A DNA stretch of 64,000 bases from Flavobacteriaceae bacterium UBA4166 (GCA_002379985.1 DFVG01000003.1:39856-103855), one strand, 5' to 3'. Positions 8,570 to 17,664 are shown, counted from the first letter of the stretch. Notes: a model not told the origin generated them from the sequence alone. Numbers and translations are program-made.

Positions 8570-9036
8570 GATGATTTATATGTTCCGAAGCGTTGCTCTA
8601 AAGCTTGCTTCCGATATTCAAAAATTTCATTCAGTTTTGGTTTTACGAGGAAGGGATGTGCCCATTTTCCAATAATTCCGAAGGGTAATTTATAATGAAT
8701 AACATCTTCCATTTCTACGCCACCCTCTATAGGTCTTAGAAAATGCTTGTGATGCCACAAAGAATAAGGGCCAAAACGTTGCTCATCCACAAAATATTCA
8801 CCCTCTTTAACGTGGGTGATTTCAGTAACCCAAGACGTTTTAATTCCTGCAATGGGAGTAACAATATATTCAATGATCTGACCGGCGTACATAGATCTCT
8901 CTCCTCCGGAAACAATATGAAATCCCATATAGTCTGGAGTGATGACCTTAAGATTCTTTGGGTCAGACAAGAATTCCCACGCTTCTTCTAGTGAAATAGG
9001 AAACCGTTGCTGTGCCCGAAGGGTAAAAATCTTCAT
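8566..9036 (-). CDS. SRPBCC (START-like) ligand-binding protein
   Basis: 156-residue single-domain protein of the SRPBCC/polyketide-cyclase-like superfamily, a helix-grip fold with a hydrophobic pocket. Typical features are the opening strand and helix FPISLEEAWEFLSDPKNLK, then TPDYMGFHIVSG, and a C-terminal helix after KLPFGIIGKWAHPF. The ligand is unknown. Its stop overlaps the start of the SDR gene (ATGA at 8569-8566), so SRPBCC, SDR and photolyase form one coupled cluster. A role linked to light or a chromophore is suggested only by this neighbourhood. Confidence 0.87.
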   Translation of the reverse strand: MKIFTLRAQQRFPISLEEAWEFLSDPKNLKVITPDYMGFHIVSGGERSMYAGQIIEYIVTPIAGIKTSWVTEITHVKEGEYFVDEQRFGPYSLWHHKHFLRPIEGGVEMEDVIHYKLPFGIIGKWAHPFLVKPKLNEIFEYRKQALEQRFGTYKSS

Positions 9037-9054
9037 AGACTTACGTTACGTAGG

Positions 9055-9168
9055 TTATCTGCCTTTTCCGTAGGTAAGTTTTCTGTTGATCCTAACCAAT
9101 CTGTAAATGTCTTGTGTAATTCTATTCCTGCTACGGAATCCGAATATTTTCTTTAGAATTTGATACAT
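9055..9168 (-). CDS. Possible 37-residue basic protein
   Basis: A short frame from ATG 9168 to TAA at 9055, encoding MYQILKKIFGFRSRN followed by RITQDIYRLVRIN and a basic end. It lies 18 nt upstream of the SRPBCC gene on the same strand, in an otherwise empty gap of 194 bases. An amphipathic basic helix is plausible. I know no family for it, and the length is within reach of chance; it is listed because of its position as first gene of the cluster. Confidence 0.3.
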   Translation of the reverse strand: MYQILKKIFGFRSRNRITQDIYRLVRINRKLTYGKGR

Positions 9169-9230
9169 CGCTTATTTTTTTCTTTAAAGGTACGGTGCAG
9201 GTATCAGATACTAAAGCATTTAAAAAAAGA

Positions 9231-9893
9231 TTAACAGTTGTCATTGCAGCAGTTATCGTCTTTCACGAGTCGGCAACTTACTACTGCTAATAGCATGCCT
9301 AGAACAGGTGCTAACAGATAAATCCATAGACTATTTAATTGACCCGATAATACCGCAGGCGAAAGGGATCTAGCAGGATTCATGGAAGCCCCGGTAAGCG
9401 GACCAGCAAACATTGCTTCCAACAACACCACACCGCCAATAGCGATTCCGGCGATGACTCCAATTTCCTTGGCTCCTGTAGAAACGTGGATGATGACGAG
9501 CATTAAGAGGTACGAGAGAATACATTCCAAAATGAAGACTTTCCAAACTTCCCAGTTCGGTACGGTGGCTCCAAGGTTTTGTTCTTCTGGAAACATAATT
9601 AAGAGCAATACGCTCGCAATAAATGCCCCCACACATTGCGCAATCACATATTTAGGAACTTCCCTCCACGAAAATTTTTTAGCGAAAGCAAAAGCAATGG
9701 TGACGGCCGGATTGATATGAGCTCCGCTAATATCACCAAAAGCGTATATCATAGCCATCACGATAAACCCAAAGGTGAGTGCGATACCCACATGAGTGAT
9801 GGTCCCTCCGGTGTATTGATCAATGACAATAGCACCCGTTCCGCAGAAGACCAAACCGAAAGTCCCAATGGCTTCAGAAATATATCGTTTCAC
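9231..9893 (-). CDS. MIP-family channel (aquaporin / glycerol facilitator)
   Basis: 220-residue inner-membrane channel with six membrane helices and two half-helices. NPA motifs are at 61-63 (SGAHINPAV) and 172-174 (GASMNPARS), the second followed by the selectivity-filter Arg175. It probably passes water or small neutral solutes; the narrow-filter residues are not clear enough to choose between an AqpZ-like and a GlpF-like pore. The last six residues are CCNDNC, an unusual cysteine-rich tail that might bind a metal. The start is GTG at 9893-9891; no ATG occurs before an upstream in-frame stop. It is well separated from the SRPBCC cluster (about 195 nt). Confidence 0.9.
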   Translation of the reverse strand: MKRYISEAIGTFGLVFCGTGAIVIDQYTGGTITHVGIALTFGFIVMAMIYAFGDISGAHINPAVTIAFAFAKKFSWREVPKYVIAQCVGAFIASVLLLIMFPEEQNLGATVPNWEVWKVFILECILSYLLMLVIIHVSTGAKEIGVIAGIAIGGVVLLEAMFAGPLTGASMNPARSLSPAVLSGQLNSLWIYLLAPVLGMLLAVVSCRLVKDDNCCNDNC

Positions 9894-10000
9894 GAAAACA
9901 AAGATAGAACGTTCAATATCATTTCATTTTAAACTTTTGTTAACAAACCTATAGGCGATCTAATTGTATTTTCGTAGAAACCAAAAAACACATATCCACA

Positions 10001-10846
10001 ATGAAAAAATTTCTTCTATTACTCTGTGTGCTAGTTGCTTCTAGTGCTGTCTACGCACAGTTGGAAACCCCTGCACCCAGTCCGTTTCAAAAAATGGAAC
10101 AAAAAGTAGGACTAACCGATATTACGTTAGAATATTCCCGACCCTCCATGAAAGGTCGTAATATCTTTGGCGGATTAGTACCTTTTGATAAAGTATGGCG
10201 TACCGGGGCCAATGAAAATACGAAAGTTACCTTCGACACCGATGTTGAGATTGGTGGAAAAACCGTAAAGGCCGGAACGTACGCGATTTACACAAAACCT
10301 ATGGCTCAGAATTGGGAAATTATGTTCTATACAGACACCAATAATTGGGGATTGCCTCAGGAATGGGACGAGAGCAAAGTTGCTGCGAAAGTAACCGCTC
10401 CAGTATATCCTTTACCAACAGATATTGAGACCTTCACCATGTCATTTGATGATGTTACCAACGATGGCGTGAACCTAGGGATGATGTGGGAGCGTACATA
10501 TGTAGCTGCTCCTATCAAAGTGCCTACTGATAAAATGGTAACGGCCAATATCGAACGGGTCATGGGCGGTCCTTCTGCCAATGACTACTATCAGGCTGCC
10601 GTCTATTATTTACAAGCCGGAAAAGATATGGAAAAAGCGAAGACTTGGATTAACAAGGCGATCGACATGCGGGAGCAACCAGCCTTTTGGTTCTATCGTC
10701 AAAAATCGCTGATTTATGCCGAATCGGGAGATAAGAAAGGAGCTGTAACGGCTGCTAAGAAATCGTTAGAACTGGCAAAAGAAGCAGGAAATAGTGACTA
10801 CGTGGCATTAAACACCAAATCCCTGAAAGAATGGGGCGCCATGTAA
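10001..10846 (+). CDS. DUF2911 domain secreted protein
   Basis: 281 residues. A signal peptide of about 20 residues ends VYAQ, so the protein is exported, probably to the periplasm. The DUF2911 domain spans roughly 30-190; family features are LEYSRPSMKGRNIFGGLVPF, WRTGANE and a strand YAIYTKP. The C-terminal part (YYQAAVYYLQAGKDMEKAK, then SLIYAESGDKKGAVTAAKKS) looks like two TPR-type helix pairs. DUF2911 is common in Bacteroidota with no assigned function. A hairpin terminator directly follows. Confidence 0.88.
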   Translation: MKKFLLLLCVLVASSAVYAQLETPAPSPFQKMEQKVGLTDITLEYSRPSMKGRNIFGGLVPFDKVWRTGANENTKVTFDTDVEIGGKTVKAGTYAIYTKPMAQNWEIMFYTDTNNWGLPQEWDESKVAAKVTAPVYPLPTDIETFTMSFDDVTNDGVNLGMMWERTYVAAPIKVPTDKMVTANIERVMGGPSANDYYQAAVYYLQAGKDMEKAKTWINKAIDMREQPAFWFYRQKSLIYAESGDKKGAVTAAKKSLELAKEAGNSDYVALNTKSLKEWGAM

Positions 10847-10867
10847 TCGAGACATTTTAATTAAAAG

Positions 10868-10891
10868 AAAAGCACCGATTTCGGTGCTTTT
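10868..10891. terminator. Bidirectional hairpin terminator
   Basis: An 11-bp perfect stem, AAAAGCACCGA with TCGGTGCTTTT around a TT loop, followed by T on the plus strand and by T on the minus strand. It separates the convergent DUF2911 and AraC genes. Confidence 0.88.
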
Positions 10892-10892
10892 T

Positions 10893-11768
10893 TTATGCAT
10901 ATACTTTTTTGAGTTCGTTGCGGTATTCGGAAGGACTCTTACCGGTATACGCCTTAAACTTCTTACTGAAATGAGAAAAGTTATTGAACCCGCATTCAAA
11001 GCAAATATCCGTGATGCTTCGTTGTTCTTCCATCAGTAACTTGGAAGCGTGTACCAATCGATATTCATTGACAAACTGCGTGAAGGTCTTGTTGGTTTTC
11101 TTTTTGAAATACCGACTAAAAGCGGGCGCTGTCATGTTCACTAACTGGGCTATTTCTGAAAGTGAAATAGTACGTTTGAACTCCTTGCTAACAAAACAAT
11201 AGATGGTGTCAAGCCGTTCGGTATCTTGTGGTTTCGATTCTAATACTACCTGTTCTACATTCAATAAAGTGTAATCTTCAGCATCTGCCAACAGTTTTAG
11301 AATATTCAAAAATTCTAGTAACCGAGTGTACGTATCTAACTGTTCTAGTTCTTCTAATCGTGGGCCGACTACTTTTTTTGTAGTATCATGGAATGCTATT
11401 CCTTGTTTTCCCCGAACAAATAACTGTTTGATCGATTGCATTTCCGGTACATTGAAGAAATCGGTACCCAAGAAATCTTCTTTTACCTGAATGACCACTT
11501 CGCTCTTGTTTCCGGTGAGTCGGTCTGTAAATCCAAAATGCGGCAGGTGTGCTCCAATAAAGATCAGATCGCCATCGCTATAATAAGAAATGTGATTCCC
11601 AATATGACGTTTTCCTGACCCTCCATTAACATACACGATTTCCATTTCCGGGTGAAAATGCCAATTCGGAACCAAATTATTAGAGGCGCTCTCATACTTA
11701 CTCACTTTTAACGAACTGCCAAAGGAGGGTCTAATAGCTTCTAAGGATGGCGTTTTAGAATTTTTCAT
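10893..11768 (-). CDS. AraC-family transcriptional regulator with cupin sensor domain
   Basis: 291-residue DNA-binding regulator. The N-terminal half is a cupin-like sensor fold with NWHFHPEMEIVYVNGG, a possible metal or sugar pocket, and the C-terminal ~100 residues carry two helix-turn-helices (ISLSEIAQLVNMTAPAFSRY and RSITDICFECGFNNFSHFSK) ending GKSPSEYR, the HTH_18 signature. Proteins of this type usually answer to carbohydrates or other small ligands. The inducer and targets are unknown. The divergent neighbour at 11957 is a small secreted protein whose promoter lies in the shared 188-nt gap and might be a target. Confidence 0.92.
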   Translation of the reverse strand: MKNSKTPSLEAIRPSFGSSLKVSKYESASNNLVPNWHFHPEMEIVYVNGGSGKRHIGNHISYYSDGDLIFIGAHLPHFGFTDRLTGNKSEVVIQVKEDFLGTDFFNVPEMQSIKQLFVRGKQGIAFHDTTKKVVGPRLEELEQLDTYTRLLEFLNILKLLADAEDYTLLNVEQVVLESKPQDTERLDTIYCFVSKEFKRTISLSEIAQLVNMTAPAFSRYFKKKTNKTFTQFVNEYRLVHASKLLMEEQRSITDICFECGFNNFSHFSKKFKAYTGKSPSEYRNELKKVYA

Positions 11769-11922
11769 AGTTGAAAAATAAGGATTGCTGTGATATTCTG
11801 AATGTGCAAAATTACCTTAAATATGTAGTATTTTAACCTTATTAAAACGTTAAGTGTATGTTATTGATAATTAAGAACAGGTTTCTGCTAAAACAGTGGA
11901 GGTATACTGTTGGTTTTCGGCG

Positions 11923-11930
11923 CATCTTTG
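11923..11930 (+). promoter_or_regulatory. Possible -7 promoter element (CATCTTTG)
   Basis: CATCTTTG differs from TAnnTTTG in its first base only and lies 26 nt before the ATG of the small secreted gene. No convincing -33 TTG at normal spacing is seen. Confidence 0.35.
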
Positions 11931-11956
11931 TATCACAAACCTTTAAAACCAATGTT

Positions 11957-12298
11957 ATGAAAACACTTAAAAACATTTTAGTAGGAATCGCTTTAATCGC
12001 CACAACATTAGGCTTACACGCAAATGATGCACGAATTATTGTTTCTGAAGAGAACAATGTAACGATCACCGAAGAGAACGATCTCGTTGAAGTATCGGTT
12101 CTTAATACACAACAGGAGATGTTTCAGTTACTAATCATTAGTCCGGAAGGAAAAATTGTCTTTGATGGATTTTTAGGAAACGAAGCAAGCCTCGGAAAGC
12201 AATTTGATTTTAACTCGGCTGCCGCCGGCACGTATAAGTTCAAGTTCGTGACCGGAAGTGGAGCCACCTTTTCCTATGATGTAACCGCCGGAAACTAA
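11957..12298 (+). CDS. Small secreted protein, unknown function
   Basis: 113 residues from the ATG at 11957; the open frame runs further upstream but the signal peptide (MKTLKNILVGIALIATTLG, ending HAN) fixes this start. The mature part is a predicted all-beta domain of about 90 residues (VEVSVLNTQQEMFQLLIISP, then GTYKFKFVTGSGATFSYDV), resembling a single Ig-like or T9SS-CTD-like sandwich but without the usual PNP motif. No family recognised with confidence. Followed by a GAAA-tetraloop terminator. Confidence 0.78.
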   Translation: MKTLKNILVGIALIATTLGLHANDARIIVSEENNVTITEENDLVEVSVLNTQQEMFQLLIISPEGKIVFDGFLGNEASLGKQFDFNSAAAGTYKFKFVTGSGATFSYDVTAGN

Positions 12299-12331
12299 GT
12301 TGGCGTTACATTTGTTAATTAATCGTGGTTG

Positions 12332-12358
12332 AAGGGAGTTGGAAACAGCTCCCTTTTT
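12332..12358. terminator. Hairpin terminator with GAAA tetraloop
   Basis: AAGGGAGTTG and CAGCTCCCTT pair with one T-G wobble around a GAAA loop, followed by five T on the plus strand. It ends the small secreted gene; the convergent symporter gene stops at 12359. Confidence 0.75.
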
Positions 12359-14035
12359 CTATGCGCTTTTACCGCTTATCCCTTGAATTATCAATGCGAG
12401 CCCCATTACCAGTGCGCAGCCCACTACATTTAACCAGAGATAAGGCATAAGGTCAATATACCAAACAATAATGATAATTACTTGTGTGATCAACGCGGCT
12501 ACGAAGGTGGCCTGACTCTTCACAAATTTTATAAAAAAGGCAAGTAAGAAAATACCTAACACATTTCCGTAGAAAATAGAGCCAATGATATTCACCAACT
12601 GGATCAAATTATCAAAAAGATTGGCAACGCTGGCCACCCCAATAGCGATCACTCCCCACAACAAGGTGAACCATTTAGAAGCACGTACATAATGTTTCTC
12701 TGAACGGCCCGGCGTATTACGTTTGTAGAGATCGATGGCGGTAGTAGATCCTAAAGCATTTAATTCGGAAGCCGTAGAAGACATGGCAGCACTAAGGATC
12801 ATCGCAAGCAGTAAACCAATAATCCCTCGTGGCAGATTGTTCAATATAAAGTGAATAAACACGTAATCCTTATCGTTCGTTTCGGCTTCAGGGTTGGCTT
12901 TTTTGATCAAGGTGCGTCCTGTTTCTCGTAAACGTGACTCGGTTTTATTAAGTTGCGTGATTTCTTGCTGAATGGTAGTTGCTTCGGAAGCATCTTCCGT
13001 ACGGGCAAATTGCAATTGTTTGGTGCGTATCTCTTGTTCTAATTCTTTTTTATCGGCTTCCAGCGCTACATATTTTGAAGCGTATTCTGAAGCCATGACG
13101 TCCTTCACGGCTGCCGGGTTAAAATGTAAGGGCGAACTATTGAATTGGTAGAACACAAAAACCATGACGCCCACGAGCAGAATAAAAAACTGCATCGGCA
13201 CTTTTAGCAAACCGTTCATGACAAGGCCAAGCTGACTCTCACGGATGGATCTTCCCGAAAGATAACGTTGCACCTGACTTTGATCGGTTCCGAAGTAGGA
13301 AAGCGCTAGAAAGCTTCCGCCGATGATCCCACTCCAAAATGTATATCGATTTTCAAAATCAAAGGAGAAGTCCAACACCTCCATTTTCCCATTGCTACCT
13401 GCAATTTGCAAGGCCTTACTAAAGGAGATGTCCAGCGGCAGATAATTCAGAATCAACAAAAAAGCAAACAACATCCCCATAAAGATCACGGCCATCTGCT
13501 GCTTTTGGGTCACACTAACAGCTTTGGTGCCACCGCTCACCGTATAGATGATCACCAAAGCACCAATGATGATATTTAGATATAACAAATTCCACCCTAA
13601 CACGGCAGAAAGAATAATGGAAGGCGCAAAGATGGTAATCCCGGCTGCGAGTCCGCGTTGAATTAGGAAGAGGATGGCCGTTAAAGTACGTGTTTTTAGA
13701 TCAAAGCGTGATTCTAAATATTCGTAAGCCGTATACACATTGAGTTTGTGATACAACGGGATGAACACCATACAAATAATGATCATCGCAATGGGTAGAC
13801 CAAAGTAAAATTGCACAAAGCCCATCCCATCGTGAAAGGCTTGTCCCGGTGTCGATAAGAAAGTAATAGCGCTAGCCTGAGTAGCCATAACACTGAGTCC
13901 GATCGTCCACCATTTGGCATCGTTTCCACTTTTCAGATAATCGCTAACGCTTTTACTCCCGCGCGATTTGTAGGTTCCGTAGAGCACAATAAAGGTCAAG
14001 GTTCCTATAAGAACCATCCAATCGATCTGCTGCAT
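12359..14035 (-). CDS. Sodium:solute symporter (SSS family)
   Basis: 558-residue inner-membrane transporter of the SSS family, with about 13 membrane helices. Family marks: SDYLKSGNDAKWWTIGLSVM near the N-terminus, FLSTPGQAFHDGMGFVQFYF, and YTVSGGTKAVSVTQKQQM. A charged insertion, about 60 residues of coiled-coil type (EADKKELEQEIRTKQ), lies before a conserved ASELNALGSTTAIDLYKR segment. It probably imports a sugar, sialic acid-like or other organic solute with Na+; the substrate is not deducible. I chose the ATG at 14035 rather than the TTG one codon earlier, because it overlaps the stop of the 38-residue gene upstream (TGATG). It ends the PIG-L operon. Confidence 0.93.
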   Translation of the reverse strand: MQQIDWMVLIGTLTFIVLYGTYKSRGSKSVSDYLKSGNDAKWWTIGLSVMATQASAITFLSTPGQAFHDGMGFVQFYFGLPIAMIIICMVFIPLYHKLNVYTAYEYLESRFDLKTRTLTAILFLIQRGLAAGITIFAPSIILSAVLGWNLLYLNIIIGALVIIYTVSGGTKAVSVTQKQQMAVIFMGMLFAFLLILNYLPLDISFSKALQIAGSNGKMEVLDFSFDFENRYTFWSGIIGGSFLALSYFGTDQSQVQRYLSGRSIRESQLGLVMNGLLKVPMQFFILLVGVMVFVFYQFNSSPLHFNPAAVKDVMASEYASKYVALEADKKELEQEIRTKQLQFARTEDASEATTIQQEITQLNKTESRLRETGRTLIKKANPEAETNDKDYVFIHFILNNLPRGIIGLLLAMILSAAMSSTASELNALGSTTAIDLYKRNTPGRSEKHYVRASKWFTLLWGVIAIGVASVANLFDNLIQLVNIIGSIFYGNVLGIFLLAFFIKFVKSQATFVAALITQVIIIIVWYIDLMPYLWLNVVGCALVMGLALIIQGISGKSA

Positions 14036-14151
14036 CAAGTAAAGGTTTTCATCAAATAGTAGAAAAGAATGATATAGGTTGCGTTAAAAACCAACACCAA
14101 AGTGTAACGAAACTTCCAAGCGCCTTCTTTTTTTGTAGGTGTATCCGCCAT
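14035..14151 (-). CDS. 38-residue single-span membrane protein
   Basis: Frame from ATG 14151 to TGA at 14035, encoding MADTPTKKEGAWKFRYT, then a hydrophobic helix LVLVFNATYIILFYYLM and KTFT. The ATG overlaps the PIG-L stop (TAATG) and the TGA overlaps the symporter start (TGATG), so it is locked between two real genes with full translational coupling. A polar N-terminus and one helix suggest an inner-membrane subunit or chaperone of the symporter. SSS-like and related carriers often have small partner proteins. Too short for many gene callers. Existence is well supported; the function is inference. Confidence 0.82.
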   Translation of the reverse strand: MADTPTKKEGAWKFRYTLVLVFNATYIILFYYLMKTFT

Positions 14152-16646
14152 TATTTTCCGATAGATAAAAGGTTAGCAAATAGGCGGTAGGCTCCTGAAA
14201 CACCAGCAGGAAGTTCTCTAAAGAAACTCAAACCAGTATAAATGTAATATCCTTTACCATAGGAGGCGACCAAGAGTGCACCTTGGGAACTCGCTTCTCC
14301 CGGATCGTTCATTTCTAAAATTGGCGTAAATGCCGGATCCCATTGATTAGGGAAATATAATCCCCGCTCCTGAACCCAGCCATTGAAATCGGCTTGGGTA
14401 ATTTTGTTCGGTTCGTTCAATACAGGATGTTCTGGCGCTAGGAAGGTGACGCTGGATTGTTCATCGGTTACGCGATCTCTGGATAATTGCAACGAATAGG
14501 GAGCAATGTTTTCTGAGACCATTCTTCGGTTGGTGTTGTATTGTACCAAGACCGTTCCGCCCTGTTGAACATAGGTATTGAGAATTTGTTGTTTATACGC
14601 CAGTTCGGGCACCGTATTGTACGCTCGAATTCCCACAACCACAGCATCGAAATCTTTTAGAATAGCTGTTGTAATGTTTTCAGGGGAAAGCGTCGTCACA
14701 TAATACCCAATATACCGTAAGCTTTCAGGAATCACATCTCCAGCGCCTTCAATGTAGGCAATTCGATCGCCTTCTTTCTCTAGATCGATACGTACGACTT
14801 TGGATTTGCTGGGCAATAATACACGTTGATAAGGAATGTGTTCGTAATCGATGATCGCTAATTCTTTATCGTAAAAAGAATCTCCTACGGTGAGTAAGGG
14901 CTGTATAAACCCTTCACTGGCGTTCTTTGGTGGCTGAAGTGTGAATAAAAAGGTTTGAGAAGTTCCTGATTTCGAAATCGTAAAGGCTTGCGTGGCGGGT
15001 GTTACCTTCCAACCTTCCGGATGATTGATCTGAAGCGTACCGCTTACATTATCACGACCCGCCCGAACCGTTACCGGGATTTGTTTTTCATCTTTCGTAG
15101 CAAAGATCATCACTTTTTCGGGAACACTTACCGTTACTTCCGGAAGGATTTCCAGCGGTTGATAGACCTCTCCATGCACCGGGTCGGTGTATTTATAGAC
15201 CACATCTCTGGTAACCGAAAGGGTCGCTCTTCCCAATCCCAATGTAAAGACAACTTGTTCCGGAGCCGAACTTTCCGGCATCCCGATCATTTTTTCGGGG
15301 GCCTCATACATTCCGAGGCTACCTTCTTTATTTAACCAATAGGGCGTTGAAGGTAGGCCGTTTTTTAAGGTTCTTTTTTCTGAATACTCCAAACGTTCAT
15401 TGGCCGCCAGCGTACTATTTCGATTAGTAATAATAGTACCCGAAGCAGTACTGATAGATTGCAACACTACAGGAAAATCACTGCGATTGATGGCTTCTAC
15501 CGTAAGCTCATACGAGCCATTAGGCGTTACTTCATTGGTGTTTGCCACAGCTTCTAAGAAGATCCCGCCACAATCTAAAATGATCTCTTCAAGTTCTTTC
15601 ATTTTGATAGTGCGCCAATGCGGATCCGGTAATTGTTTCACCAGTTCATACGCTTGCAGTAAAGGACGAATCATAGAAGACGGATTCTTAAAATCGAAGT
15701 CATCTTCCAACGGATACAAGATAGCCCCGATCATTTCTCCACCTTCAATGCGAGACCAACTGGTGTCGATACCTTCAAACAAACCTTCTTTGTTTTCCGG
15801 AAAATCTCCTTTTAAGAATTCTAAATATTCTGTTTGATTGCCACGTGAACCGCTACTTCCAAAGCCTTGGGATTTGTGCATGCTTCTACTCAAGGCGGCG
15901 ATTTCTCCATTGCTTAGCCCTAGTGACGGATAATAATTTCCTGTTTCTACTTCGATTAACTTGCTTTTATCTGCTTTCTCAAAGTTTTCTTGACTTCCGT
16001 AAAACCACCACGAGGTATTAAAGAAAAGACGTTTAGGCTGCCACGCGCCAAATTCTGTTATCGTTTCGGGATAGCTAGTGGCACTTCCTACCAGATCAAA
16101 GGCTTCCATGCTTAACATGGCAGAGGCTGTGTGGTGGCCGTGGGTGGTTCCTGGGTTTCTGTGATTAAACCGATTGATGATCACATCGGGTTTAAATTTT
16201 CTAATGGCGCGAACCACATCACCCAACACGGCATCTTTATTCCAGATATCCAACGTTTCATCAGGGTGTTTTGAATACCCAAAATCATTGGCTCGTGTAA
16301 AAAACTGTTCACCACCATCGGTGCGTCGCGCTGCCAGTAATTCTTGCGTGCGAATTACCCCGAGCAATTCTCGAATTTCGGGTCCGACTAAATTCTGTCC
16401 TCCATCGCCTCGCGTCAACGACAAATAGGCTGTACGTGCATGAACGTCATTGCTGAGGTAAGAGATCAATCGCGTATTCTCGTCATCAGGATGCGCTGCG
16501 ATATACATAGCAGACCCTAAAAAATTAAGTTTCTGCAGCTTGTGATAAATTTCAGAAGCTGTGGGTTTTTGAGGTGCTTGTGAATAGCAGAAAAAAGTAG
16601 AAACAAAGAAAGCCAGTAAGAGCGTTGCAAATGTAAAATACTTCAC
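14151..16646 (-). CDS. PIG-L (LmbE-like) deacetylase, large exported form
   Basis: About 831 residues with a signal peptide. The zinc-binding LmbE motif AAHPDDE occurs about 50 residues after the start, and the second histidine region reads THGHHTAS, so the N-terminal ~300 residues are a PIG-L type N-acetyl-sugar deacetylase. The rest is a beta-rich region and a C-terminal glutamine-amidotransferase-like segment (DAVVVGIRAYNTVPEL). The start is uncertain: TTG at 16673 and GTG at 16646 are both in frame and no ATG is available; GTG gives the better signal peptide (KYFTFATLLLAFFVSTFF). Coupled through TAATG to the 38-residue gene. Substrate unknown; a glycan or glycoconjugate is likely. Confidence 0.9.
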   Translation of the reverse strand: MKYFTFATLLLAFFVSTFFCYSQAPQKPTASEIYHKLQKLNFLGSAMYIAAHPDDENTRLISYLSNDVHARTAYLSLTRGDGGQNLVGPEIRELLGVIRTQELLAARRTDGGEQFFTRANDFGYSKHPDETLDIWNKDAVLGDVVRAIRKFKPDVIINRFNHRNPGTTHGHHTASAMLSMEAFDLVGSATSYPETITEFGAWQPKRLFFNTSWWFYGSQENFEKADKSKLIEVETGNYYPSLGLSNGEIAALSRSMHKSQGFGSSGSRGNQTEYLEFLKGDFPENKEGLFEGIDTSWSRIEGGEMIGAILYPLEDDFDFKNPSSMIRPLLQAYELVKQLPDPHWRTIKMKELEEIILDCGGIFLEAVANTNEVTPNGSYELTVEAINRSDFPVVLQSISTASGTIITNRNSTLAANERLEYSEKRTLKNGLPSTPYWLNKEGSLGMYEAPEKMIGMPESSAPEQVVFTLGLGRATLSVTRDVVYKYTDPVHGEVYQPLEILPEVTVSVPEKVMIFATKDEKQIPVTVRAGRDNVSGTLQINHPEGWKVTPATQAFTISKSGTSQTFLFTLQPPKNASEGFIQPLLTVGDSFYDKELAIIDYEHIPYQRVLLPSKSKVVRIDLEKEGDRIAYIEGAGDVIPESLRYIGYYVTTLSPENITTAILKDFDAVVVGIRAYNTVPELAYKQQILNTYVQQGGTVLVQYNTNRRMVSENIAPYSLQLSRDRVTDEQSSVTFLAPEHPVLNEPNKITQADFNGWVQERGLYFPNQWDPAFTPILEMNDPGEASSQGALLVASYGKGYYIYTGLSFFRELPAGVSGAYRLFANLLSIGK

Positions 16647-16731
16647 GAGGAGCTGATTTTGATGATGAACCAAATATATTGAAATTCAAACGGCTCTGTA
16701 GCCTGTTTGGTTTTCTTTAACAAAATCTACG

Positions 16732-17664
16732 TTAGAGTCCCAAGGAATCACGCCAAACCAGATGGCGATTTTGATTTTGCTGCCAATATGCAGTGCGAAT
16801 GCGTTTCAGTTTAACGGCGCGAGTCACCAATGCCGTACTATCTTCCTGGGCTTTTCCAATAGCTTCTTCCCATTGTTCTATTTCAAAAGGAAATATACTC
16901 TGAAAATGTAAGGTGAGTTCTCGCTCTAACGAGGGATAGGTTACTTGATAGGTTGCCATCGAATCCCCTTGTTTCAAACTTGCAAACGCTTTGTAAGCTT
17001 GAAGCTCCCGATGTTTAAGGCGAAGGTGCTCAAAAGAAGGGATGATCATCAATTCCCCTGTGGGAAGTTCGTCAGGATTAATTCTAATAAGGTTCCAAAG
17101 TTCGTCTTCTAACCAAGTCTTTTCCAGAGTGAGCGTTGTATCTGCTTCCCCTTCAAAATACGAATGTGCTTCGATCTCAAATTGTTTTCTACGGTTGAGT
17201 TGCGTATAAACATGACCGCACCATTCCTGTACCGAATTGCTTACCTTCAACGCATGCCCTGTTTCCGCAATAGGCGAAAAGGTACTGGTCATGATCGAAT
17301 ACGGATAGATGCCTGTAAGAAATTTTTTGGTGGCATTGAGTTTGAGCACCGAAATCGTTTCTTCGGAAGCCTGGTTTGCTTTCACTTGTTGCTTCGGAAG
17401 AAAATCTTCTGTCACAAAAATCGTAACCGCAGTTCCTTCTCTTAACTCGCCGTAGCGAGCCTGTGTTAATTGGTAGGAGGTCAACTCAGCGGTGCCGCTG
17501 TACCAATAGCTTTTAAAGTCTTCTGAAACGGTTCTGGGTTCTGATTCTTTATGAATGTGACTTGGATCAGAATTAGGGATCAACTGATGTTCAGACTCTT
17601 TACAAGATTGAAAGAATAAGACACTCCCTATTCCGAAGAAGAAAAGAAAATAATGACGCAACAT
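16732..17664 (-). CDS. Putative lipoprotein adjacent to maf, unknown function
   Basis: 310 residues. The N-terminal hydrophobic segment ends in a lipobox-like FFQSC (Cys near residue 21), so it is probably a lipoprotein. The mature part shows strands such as FKSYWYSGTAELTSYQLTQA and GTAVTIFVTEDF; no known domain is clear. Relatives in flavobacteria are sometimes labelled septum formation inhibitor Maf, apparently carried over from the neighbouring gene: the sequence has none of the Maf motifs. It lies 32 nt downstream of the real maf gene and is likely co-transcribed with it. Confidence 0.78.
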   Translation of the reverse strand: MLRHYFLFFFGIGSVLFFQSCKESEHQLIPNSDPSHIHKESEPRTVSEDFKSYWYSGTAELTSYQLTQARYGELREGTAVTIFVTEDFLPKQQVKANQASEETISVLKLNATKKFLTGIYPYSIMTSTFSPIAETGHALKVSNSVQEWCGHVYTQLNRRKQFEIEAHSYFEGEADTTLTLEKTWLEDELWNLIRINPDELPTGELMIIPSFEHLRLKHRELQAYKAFASLKQGDSMATYQVTYPSLERELTLHFQSIFPFEIEQWEEAIGKAQEDSTALVTRAVKLKRIRTAYWQQNQNRHLVWRDSLGL

